This document shows positions 6,002 to 11,482 of a DNA stretch of 41,104 nt, piece by piece. The stretch is taken from IMG/VR virus record IMGVR_UViG_3300035183_000528, positions 1 to 41,104 of that record, one strand, 5' to 3'. The stretch's first letter is position 1; each line of letters starts with the position of its first letter. Below the pieces are notes generated by a model that saw only the letters and a list, made by a program, of their open reading frames with translations, had not been told where the DNA came from and searched no databases. The position numbers and the translations under genes are program-made. Source of the stretch: a virus.

Positions 6002-6595
6002 CTATAAGTTTTTAAGCGGCATCAATAACGCTCTAGCTTTTTGATTTTCATTACTAGCTTCTAAAACAAGTGGTTTTTCGTTGTCGTAAAATTTAATTTT
6101 AACCGCATGTGTAGTGTCTAGATTAGATAAAATAGACAACAGCTCTTCTAAAAACTTTCCATTTATGCTTATTTCTGCTCTTGGCTTGCCTTGCGGGAAT
6201 ATCTTTTCGTAGTCGGGGAACCTGCCTTGTATTCTCTTAACTAGCCTACTCTCTCCACTTTCAAGGTTGGTAGTTATTAACTCAACCTGTTCAGGGTAAA
6301 CACCACCAATTGCCAAATTCTCAACTACAGGTAAACTTTTATTAGCAGGCAATTTTATTTTTTTAACCTCTTCTGCCGGTATAATAAAGGGCGGGCAATT
6401 GTGTAGTATTTTTTTATGATTTACAATCGGGAAGTCTTGAGAGGTATACGACTTATCAACGCTAACCTCAATCAGTTTATAACCATCGGTAGCCGCCGTT
6501 TTGTCTTTAGTAAAGAAAACACCGGATATTTCGGGACGGATGTCGTCTTTTGCCGCTATTTTAGCAACCGCCAAATTGTTTTTATTGTATAACAT
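6002..6595 (-). CDS. Short DnaN-like sliding clamp (197 aa)
   Basis: Two hallmark stretches of bacterial beta clamps are present in order: ATDGYKLIEV (residues 35-44, like the domain I motif ATDGHRL) and GRFPDYEKIFP (124-134, like the domain II motif). The C-terminus ARALLMPLKNL matches the usual VMPMRL-type ending. The protein would tether a polymerase to DNA. It is only 197 residues against about 370 for a normal DnaN, so one domain appears to be missing. Six-domain rings could then need three subunits, as in PCNA. The first eight residues, MLYNKNNL, are identical to those of the neighbouring upstream gene. Confidence 0.78.
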   Translation of the reverse strand: MLYNKNNLAVAKIAAKDDIRPEISGVFFTKDKTAATDGYKLIEVSVDKSYTSQDFPIVNHKKILHNCPPFIIPAEEVKKIKLPANKSLPVVENLAIGGVYPEQVELITTNLESGESRLVKRIQGRFPDYEKIFPQGKPRAEISINGKFLEELLSILSNLDTTHAVKIKFYDNEKPLVLEASNENQKARALLMPLKNL

Positions 6596-6647
6596 ATTAT
6601 TCTTAATTTATCCACCAACCTTTAAATTTTTAATTATAGGTAAATTC

Positions 6648-6878
6648 TTATTCTGCCAATAGTTCAAATAACTTAGAGGTTGGTTTCGGATACTTGATTT
6701 CACGAATTTGCTCTGCTAGTTTCAATCTTTTTTTAAGTAATTTTTCTCTTTTTGCTCTTAATGAAGACTTGTATCTTTGGGATATAGTATCGTTGGTAAT
6801 AGTATTATCTATTTCTTTTAACCATTCATCTATTTTTCTTGCTTCTTCTACTAGTAAATTGTTTTTATTGTATAGCAT
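6648..6878 (-). CDS. Small helical protein sharing its 5' end with the clamp gene (76 aa)
   Basis: It begins MLYNKNNLLVEEARKIDEWL; the first 22 bases match the clamp gene start except for one. The remainder is a basic coiled coil (SLRAKREKLLKKRLKLAEQI) ending PTSKLFELLAE. A near-consensus promoter at 6885-6913 places +1 on the A of the ATG, so the mRNA should be leaderless and likely continues into the clamp gene 52 bases further on. It could be a clamp accessory or regulator, but that is based on position alone. Confidence 0.66.
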   Translation of the reverse strand: MLYNKNNLLVEEARKIDEWLKEIDNTITNDTISQRYKSSLRAKREKLLKKRLKLAEQIREIKYPKPTSKLFELLAE

Positions 6879-6884
6879 ACTTTA

Positions 6885-6913
6885 ATTTTATTCCTACCTG
6901 ACACACTTGTCAA
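6885..6913 (-). promoter_or_regulatory. Sigma70 promoter giving a leaderless mRNA
   Basis: On the - strand: TTGACA (6913-6908), 17-base spacer, TAAAAT (6890-6885), six bases, then the ATG at 6878. The TGA inside TTGACA is also the stop codon of the 59-residue gene upstream (6910-7089), so promoter and gene end are fused. Confidence 0.75.
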
Positions 6914-7089
6914 GAGGCACTTATCAACAATAAATTTTTTAATAGCCACTTCTCGGTTATATCATAAAGCTCAAACGCTTTTTCGCTTTTTATCGCCGTT
7001 TCAATTGTCAGCTTGCTCATAAACTCAAAACGGGCTTTTTTGACAAACCTTAATGCTCTTAAAAGTTTTTTTTGCTTATTTTTGTTCAT
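6910..7089 (-). CDS. Small basic helical protein (59 aa)
   Basis: An ATG at 7089 starts MNKNKQKKLLRALRFVKKAR, followed by FEFMSKLTIETAIKSEKAFEL and a hydrophobic C-terminus (WLLKNLLLISAS). It is strongly basic at the N-terminus and amphipathic throughout. The stop TGA forms part of the next promoter's -35 box. No Shine-Dalgarno is visible; the upstream bases are A-rich (GATAAAATAAAATG). It is probably real because it fills the gap with a uniform, biased composition. Function unknown. Confidence 0.55.
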   Translation of the reverse strand: MNKNKQKKLLRALRFVKKARFEFMSKLTIETAIKSEKAFELYDITEKWLLKNLLLISAS

Positions 7090-7147
7090 TTTATTTTATC
7101 TTCAGCACAATTTTTGCTTGCCTTGTTTTAATAACCAAGCAAACAAA

Positions 7148-7179
7148 AAAGCATGATTCCGTCTGTAAAATCATGCTTT
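7148..7179 (-). terminator. Intrinsic terminator
   Basis: AAAGCATGATT (7148-7158) and AATCATGCTTT (7169-7179) form a perfect 11-bp stem. On the - strand it is followed by a T-rich run (TTTTTTGTTT), placing it just downstream of the 238-residue gene (stop at 7224). Confidence 0.65.
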
Positions 7180-7223
7180 GTTGCCGCATGGGATATTTAT
7201 TATATACCATGCAGGAGAAAGCA

Positions 7224-7940
7224 CTACCTATTTATTCTTTTTAATATACCTATAGCATGCCTTCTTACTATCTCATCTTCATAACTTAATAACTCGCCTA
7301 ATGTTATCTCTGTTATATTTTTGTCTTTTTGTTTATTTTTCAGCTCCTCAATCATCTTTATCCTCTTTTTATATTCTCTTTCAGCTTCTTCTTTTGCTTC
7401 TTCCAAAAGTCCGCTTTTGTTATAATCACCATAAAACCCCCAGCATCCTCCTACCTCCTCTTTATTGCCACTACCATCAACATCCTCTACCTCAATCATA
7501 TAACCATAAACATTGCCGCTTAAATAATCATTCCACTCATCTATTAAGCTTCTAGCTATTTCTCTAGCTTCTTTTTTATTTTTACAAATACCCCTTTTAA
7601 CCAAAACAAATCCTATTTGGCTGACATCCCACCCTCTATCGGGAAAATTGCCTTCATATGAAAAAGATAGTACTACTCCACCATGAATATACGCTTCTAA
7701 TCCAAATAAGTAATATTTTTTCAATATCTCTTTGCAGCCTTCGTCTTCCTCTCCTCTTGCAATAGCAATAGCACACTCTTTAGTAATGATATCATCCCTC
7801 TTTACCGTGAAGTCTCTATGATATGCTACTATAAAAACCTCATCACTATGCCATCTATCCGGAGAAGGAGAAGTGTCGTCTCTATATACATTTATATTTA
7901 TACCATCTTTATACTTTATTTTTTCTATTAAATCCTCCAT
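7224..7940 (-). CDS. Hypothetical phage protein with CWGFYGD motif (238 aa)
   Basis: The protein is acidic and soluble, with DRWHSDEVFIVAYHRDF near the start, a middle EAYIHGGVVLSFSYEGNFP, then NVYGYMIEVEDVDG followed by GGCWGFYGD near residue 170. The combination of YGY.IE and a C-W-G-F-Y-G-D box is a pattern I know from uncharacterised proteins of large phages and mobile elements. A charged coiled coil and a HEAT-like tail (YEDEIVRRHAIGIL) end the chain. A hairpin AAAGAG/CTCTTT (7948-7967) lies eight bases before the ATG and could hinder or help initiation. A terminator follows at 7148-7179. The function is unknown. Confidence 0.78.
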   Translation of the reverse strand: MEDLIEKIKYKDGININVYRDDTSPSPDRWHSDEVFIVAYHRDFTVKRDDIITKECAIAIARGEEDEGCKEILKKYYLFGLEAYIHGGVVLSFSYEGNFPDRGWDVSQIGFVLVKRGICKNKKEAREIARSLIDEWNDYLSGNVYGYMIEVEDVDGSGNKEEVGGCWGFYGDYNKSGLLEEAKEEAEREYKKRIKMIEELKNKQKDKNITEITLGELLSYEDEIVRRHAIGILKRINR

Positions 7941-8031
7941 TTTTTTGAAAGAGCAGACGGTCTCTTTTTATTAATCCCCTCTCTCTTGCTCGCCACTACC
8001 CGCTGGCATAATGACGGGCAAGGACAAAGGA

Positions 8032-8253
8032 TTAAAATCTTTTATCCTTCTTGACTTTTCGCCTCGCTTCTATCAATTCCAGCATCGAAACATCATCTTT
8101 ATCATTTTTGCTTGTTAACTCGCTTTTATAGTAATCCGCCCACCTTGGACAGTGGCGTATAAGAATGTCAGCAATGTCTAGATATGTCCCAAGGGGCACC
8201 CCCCAGTGCTCAGGAAACAAGATAGCATTTGCAATAGCGTTTGTTTTTATCAC
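8032..8253 (-). CDS. Hypothetical protein downstream of a structured 5' RNA (73 aa)
   Basis: A GTG at 8253 starts MIKTNAIANAILFPEHWGVP, then LGTYLDIADILIRHCPRWADY and a basic C-terminus (EARRKVKKDKRF). The first half is hydrophobic, the rest charged. No family was recognised. A clear promoter (8450-8477) and a compact structured RNA (8270-8404) precede it with only 16 bases between the RNA's closing helix and the GTG, so expression is probably controlled through that 5' region. The gap 7941-8031 to the next gene holds a CTTGC..GCAAG hairpin and no gene. Confidence 0.62.
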   Translation of the reverse strand: MIKTNAIANAILFPEHWGVPLGTYLDIADILIRHCPRWADYYKSELTSKNDKDDVSMLELIEARRKVKKDKRF

Positions 8254-8269
8254 ATTTTAATGTGCCAAC

Positions 8270-8404
8270 GGACACGATTTTTCTTTTTTGCCGTCTCCGC
8301 TTGTAACCGCAAGGCGACGGCGAGGCTACGGGCTTTCAGGGCATTTGCTTTTTTTGATACCGGGACGCCGTAGCTAGTCCATCTTAGCCGTCAGGCTAGT
8401 GTCC
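8270..8404 (-). ncRNA. Three-hairpin junction RNA, possible riboswitch-like 5' leader
   Basis: GGACAC (8270-8275) pairs with GTGTCC (8399-8404). Inside this closing helix are TAGCC-GTCA-GGCTA (8385-8398), GCTACGG/CCGTAGC (8325-8331 with 8368-8374), and GCCGTC/GACGGC (8290-8295 with 8316-8321) carrying an inner CTTG/CAAG stem. The block is GC-rich within AT-rich DNA. A sigma70 promoter at 8450-8477 points through it on the - strand towards the gene at 8253. The GUGUC of the closing helix can instead form a GUGUC-CGUU-GGCAC hairpin (8262-8275) just before the start codon: a possible on/off switch. Confidence 0.55.
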
Positions 8405-8449
8405 TAATTACTACGCAAGCCGCCCCAGTTATCAACACTTTATAACTCT

Positions 8450-8477
8450 ATTATATTCTTTTTAATACCTGTGTCAA
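8450..8477 (-). promoter_or_regulatory. Sigma70 promoter for the structured RNA and downstream gene
   Basis: On the - strand: TTGACA (8477-8472), 16-base spacer, TATAAT (8455-8450). Both boxes are perfect. The expected start near 8443 lies about 40 bases before the closing helix of the structured RNA. Confidence 0.72.
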
Positions 8478-8484
8478 GTCTAGT

Positions 8485-8530
8485 TATTCACAACCAGCCG
8501 TGAATAGAAATAACCGCCGGCAGGCGTTAT
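8485..8530 (-). terminator. Two adjacent hairpins, probable terminator upstream of the promoter
   Basis: TATTCAC/GTGAATA (8485-8491 with 8500-8506) is a perfect 7-bp hairpin. ATAACCGCC/GGCGTTAT (8510-8518 with 8523-8530) forms a second one with one bulge. On the - strand the GC-rich hairpin is followed by TTTCTATT, which would stop transcripts from the 66-residue gene (8795-8995) before the next promoter. Confidence 0.45.
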
Positions 8531-8794
8531 TATATAACCATGTAATTATATAATTATATCAGATTAGTTAATTCTATAGTTATTTATTACTTTATAATTA
8601 TACACAATAACCAGACTATAATATATTGAAGAGGTACCGACGGGGTTAATCCTTCCCTTCCCTTCCGTTCCGTTATCTTCCGTTACGTTACGTGTTAATT
8701 TAATTATATTATATTACATATAATTTATCCGGTTATAGATTTTGACATACGGATAGTTTTTTTTAAGAAAAGGAGAAGGCGAGGGCAGTCCCCT
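8531..8794. other. AT-rich, iteron-like stretch; candidate replication origin or control region
   Basis: There is no gene here. 8531-8640 is almost pure A/T with repeated ATTATAT words. 8651-8695 is a run of short direct repeats: CTTCC three times, then TTCCGTT variants and ACGTT twice. Its complement GGAAGGGAAGGGAAGG could form a two-tier G-quadruplex. 8696-8730 is again A/T only. Repeats beside an easily melted stretch, between oppositely directed gene blocks, is the usual look of an origin or a control region. Confidence 0.35.
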
Positions 8795-8995
8795 CTAAAT
8801 TGGCAAAGACTCTTGAATTTCTGATTTATTTATCAAGGATTTATCAACTTTCTTATCAATTTTCTTCCTTATTCCACATTTTGTACATAGTTCGCCGACA
8901 ATAACTTTATCATCTTCAACTACTATTTGTTTTGTATGTCCTGTATATTTTCCGTTTACTATACATGGAATTACTTTTACCTGATAATAAGCCAT
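8795..8995 (-). CDS. Small CxxC protein (66 aa)
   Basis: The start ATG at 8995 (MAYYQVKVIPCIVNGKYTGH) is preferred over an upstream in-frame start at 9142, because the upstream part (residues before MAYY) is low-quality sequence crossing a dyad. The protein is beta-rich, then has CTKCG near residues 43-47, and ends with a lysine-rich helix (KIDKKVDKSLINKSEIQ). Together with C11 the CxxC could hold a metal or form a small zinc knuckle. Function unknown. The two hairpins at 8485-8530 may terminate it. Confidence 0.58.
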   Translation of the reverse strand: MAYYQVKVIPCIVNGKYTGHTKQIVVEDDKVIVGELCTKCGIRKKIDKKVDKSLINKSEIQESLPI

Positions 8996-9095
8996 AATTA
9001 AAATAATTAAAATATAATATCCAGGAAGGCGGAGCCAGAAGGAAAGTTCCCCTGCGCTTTTCTTTTCTAAAATCGGGGGCTGTGGATAACTTCTA

Positions 9096-9125
9096 TTGAC
9101 TACATTGTGCGACACAGTGTAGTAT
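9096..9125 (+). promoter_or_regulatory. Possible + strand promoter with an operator-like dyad in its spacer
   Basis: TTGACT (9096-9101), 18 bases, TAGTAT (9120-9125). The dyad 9099-9123, ACTACA-T-TGTG ... CACA-G-TGTAGT, is palindromic over 11 of 12 positions (counting one G-T pair) and covers the spacer and both box edges. This is the classic place for a repressor. Downstream an ATG at 9131 opens a frame, but it runs across the terminator and tRNA-like RNA, so I do not call a gene. Confidence 0.4.
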
Positions 9126-9277
9126 TGGTAATGAGCTCTCAAACTGACTTAATGCCTTCTGTGATTATATCCAGTATAGGCGTCGCCGTCGGATTGAGTC
9201 TCCTGACTTTTAACAAAAGAAAAGAGCTCGCAAGGCAGTCAGGATTTAACCCCTGCACCTTGCTAGGCTTTTTAGCT

Positions 9278-9315
9278 AAAACAAAAACCTTCCTTGCTTG
9301 GGGGGTTTTTGTTTT
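9278..9315 (-). terminator. Intrinsic terminator of the tRNA-like RNA unit
   Basis: AAAACAAAAACC (9278-9289) and GGTTTTTGTTTT (9304-9315) are perfect 12-bp arms around a 14-base loop. It lies directly downstream, on the - strand, of the tRNA-like RNA and may also stop + strand transcripts from 9096-9125. Confidence 0.6.
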
Positions 9316-9316
9316 T

Positions 9317-9421
9317 AACTTAGATAAGCCATGTGGGCCGCTAGGGAGTCGAACCCTAGACAATGTACATTGTACCCTTTCAAACCAGTAGGCCCTGAGA
9401 GGTGAAGACTATATCTTCACC
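9317..9421 (-). ncRNA. tRNA-like RNA with its own promoter and terminator
   Basis: From the promoter at 9428-9455 the expected +1 is the G at 9421. The RNA opens with a perfect hairpin GGTGAAGA-TATAG-TCTTCACC (9401-9421). Next comes GGGCC (9395-9391), pairing with GGCCC (9339-9335) like an acceptor helix, then the 14-base palindrome ACAATGTACATTGT (9360-9373) and a textbook T arm, CTAGGG-TTCGACT-CCCTAG (9341-9359). Between GGGCC and GGCCC there is no D arm and no proper 7-base anticodon loop; the span is 61 bases. It may be a degenerate tRNA, a tRNA mimic or an attachment-site remnant of a host tRNA 3' half. Confidence 0.5.
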
Positions 9422-9427
9422 ATTTTC

Positions 9428-9455
9428 ATTTTAGCAAAATAAAAATTTGAGTCAA
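9428..9455 (-). promoter_or_regulatory. Promoter of the tRNA-like RNA
   Basis: On the - strand: TTGACT (9455-9450), 16-base spacer, TAAAAT (9433-9428). +1 six bases on is G9421, the first base of the hairpin 9401-9421. It is divergent from the terminase promoter at 9490-9518; the two -35 regions are 34 bases apart. Confidence 0.55.
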
Positions 9456-9489
9456 TAGGGACTTGTCAACAATGTCGTACAATTTTTAA

Positions 9490-9518
9490 TTGACAAGACA
9501 ATTTTTTGAATATATTTT
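9490..9518 (+). promoter_or_regulatory. Late-block promoter giving a leaderless terminase mRNA
   Basis: TTGACA (9490-9495), 17-base spacer, TATTTT (9513-9518), seven bases, ATG at 9526. The mRNA should start at or one base before the ATG. The TTG of the -35 box is itself an in-frame start codon, which makes a false longer frame. Confidence 0.72.
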
Positions 9519-9525
9519 AAGATAT

Positions 9526-10044
9526 ATGACCGTTGATGAACTAAGTGAACACGAAGAAGAAATAAAAGAGTTTTGGCTTGAGAACAGGGACTTAAAAAAA
9601 GTCGCCGAACATTTTGGTTTTGCCTGGGGTGGAAAAGAATGGATGTGGTTGGTTAGCCATTATAGAACTTGGAGAAACGAAATTATTGAGGAAGAAGCAA
9701 CCCAAAGGGCCAGCACTCTTACCGACGAAGAAGCAAATAGGCTTTTGGAACTGAGCCGCAAGAGGGCGATTATTATGTTAAGCGAAATACTAAAGCACTA
9801 CGAAGAAAACCCAAGACAACTAAAGAATGTTGACATTAAAGAAGTTTCTCGTCTTTATAGCATAATTAAATCCGCCGAGGAACAGGCTAAAAGAACAGAA
9901 ATAGCTCTTCACAAAGAAAAAAGAGAAACGGTTAAAGATTTTTTGCCATATCAGCGTCTTACCCCCGAACAACTAGAAGTGTTAAAACAAAAACTCGGAA
10001 ATGGAATTAACCAACTTATACAACCAAAATCCGAATCCACGTGA
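9526..10044 (+). CDS. Terminase small subunit-like protein (172 aa)
   Basis: An N-terminal HTH-type region (LKKVAEHFGFAWGGKEWMWL) is followed by a long helix (LSRKRAIIMLSEILKHYEEN) and a charged C-terminus. This fits a small terminase that recognises the packaging site and recruits the ATPase, and the gene lies immediately upstream of the large terminase, overlapping it by 44 bases. The ATG at 9526 is chosen because the frame's earlier TTG at 9490 is the -35 box of the promoter. The assignment rests more on position and fold pattern than on a diagnostic motif. Confidence 0.75.
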   Translation: MTVDELSEHEEEIKEFWLENRDLKKVAEHFGFAWGGKEWMWLVSHYRTWRNEIIEEEATQRASTLTDEEANRLLELSRKRAIIMLSEILKHYEENPRQLKNVDIKEVSRLYSIIKSAEEQAKRTEIALHKEKRETVKDFLPYQRLTPEQLEVLKQKLGNGINQLIQPKSEST

Positions 10045-11482
10045 GCTTAATAGTTTTCTTTTGGCTTTGGGAGAGAATGACCCAGTATTTTTTGCTAAAT
10101 ATTTTCTTGGGCTTCAGCTTAATGATTTTCAAATAAGATATTTAGGGGCTAGCGTAAAAGAGAAACAGCTTTTATTGATTACTTCTAATCAGTGCGGTAA
10201 AACCGTTGGTCTTGCTATTGAACATATCTGGACAAATTTCTATAAAAGAGGTCTTACTGGTGACCCGGAACTAATTGAAAAAACATATTATCAAACTCTT
10301 AATATTTCTCCGGTAAGTCGCCAAGCAAAAGAAGCCTTCCGCTATGTTGATGAAATACTTCATTCGTCGTTTAGCTGGGAAAATAATGGTAAACGTCAGG
10401 TTAACAACTGTTTGATTGAATGGTTTTGGGCTGGGAAGAACGAAACATTGGGCAGGATTGATTTTTCTAATAATTCGGCGATGTTTTGTTTATCAACAGG
10501 CGAGGACCAAGGCGCTGGTTTACAGGGAGCGCAATTCGGCTTAATAACATACGATGAGTGTAATCAAAGCCACCATCTTCAGGAAGAGTTGCCAGCAAGA
10601 GTCTTTTCAAGATGTTCAAAATTGTCGGCGCCGATTCATTTATGCGGAACACCTGATGAGATGGCGAAGTCTCAGCAATACTGGTTCCATCTTTACAACG
10701 AAGCAAAAAATCATATAATTAGGGGGACAAAGGGAACTTGGTTTTTGGTTGAGGGAATTTATGATGAAAATAAGTTTATTCCAGAAGAAATAAGAGAAGA
10801 ATACAAAAAGCGTTTGCTTAGTATATCTCCTACGAAGTATAATCAGGTTATATTAGGAAAATTTGTTGCTTCAGAAAAAAGGATGTTTCCGCCAGAGGTT
10901 ATTGAAGGAATTTGGAATGGAAGACAAGAACCGTCATCTCCTAAACCAGATAGACAATACGCAATTTCCGTAGATTGGGGTGTTGCCGAGGGAGGAGACG
11001 AAACAGTTATGTTGGTGGCTGATGTTACTGACCCACTGAACGCTGAAATAGTTAATCATTATTCTAGAACCGGCGGCGACCCAGTTGAATTGATGGCTAT
11101 GGTATCTTTTTTGCGGCAGGAGTATAATGATGCTGACTGTATCCTTGATACCGCTTCTATGGGTGGAGAAATGTTTAGAAAGATGCTATCTGCCCTAAAA
11201 CCAATATCCTTTGGGGCAGAACACAAGACCAATGCTCTTATTTATACCCAAATGAGATTACGTAATAATATAAGAAAAGATATGTCATTGACGGAATTAT
11301 CAAGCGCTGGTAAAATTAAATCGTATTATCTTCCAAAGCTGGAAGAACAGCTTTCATCGTATAGGGTAGAAGATTCTAAAATACAGCAAGACTGGGTTAT
11401 GGCTCTTATTCAGCTTGTGTGGTATCTTGATAAATACAAAAAACAGAATGTAATTGAGGCCTATCCCCTCCGATTATATTAA
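10001..11482 (+). CDS. terL: Terminase large subunit (493 aa)
   Basis: This is the ATP-driven packaging motor with a C-terminal headful or site-specific nuclease. The ATPase domain has Walker A SNQCGKT (K67) and Walker B LITYDE (D185, E186), followed by the coupling motif region HLCGTPDE. The RNase H-like nuclease domain has SVDWG (D325) and ILDTAS (D383) as metal ligands. The length of 493 is normal. It overlaps the small subunit gene and is followed with no gap by the portal gene (ATG at 11483), the standard packaging order. Confidence 0.94.
   Translation: MELTNLYNQNPNPRELNSFLLALGENDPVFFAKYFLGLQLNDFQIRYLGASVKEKQLLLITSNQCGKTVGLAIEHIWTNFYKRGLTGDPELIEKTYYQTLNISPVSRQAKEAFRYVDEILHSSFSWENNGKRQVNNCLIEWFWAGKNETLGRIDFSNNSAMFCLSTGEDQGAGLQGAQFGLITYDECNQSHHLQEELPARVFSRCSKLSAPIHLCGTPDEMAKSQQYWFHLYNEAKNHIIRGTKGTWFLVEGIYDENKFIPEEIREEYKKRLLSISPTKYNQVILGKFVASEKRMFPPEVIEGIWNGRQEPSSPKPDRQYAISVDWGVAEGGDETVMLVADVTDPLNAEIVNHYSRTGGDPVELMAMVSFLRQEYNDADCILDTASMGGEMFRKMLSALKPISFGAEHKTNALIYTQMRLRNNIRKDMSLTELSSAGKIKSYYLPKLEEQLSSYRVEDSKIQQDWVMALIQLVWYLDKYKKQNVIEAYPLRLY

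Noticed and set aside
9131-9391. + strand open frame from ATG 9131 and an overlapping - strand frame 9139-9363.
   Set aside because: Both run across a strong terminator and the tRNA-like RNA and show no family-like sequence; typical shadow frames of an RNA gene.
9335-9395. A normal tRNA gene.
   Set aside because: Only acceptor and T arm fit. There is no D arm, and the palindrome ACAATGTACATTGT cannot give a 5-bp stem with a 7-base anticodon loop.
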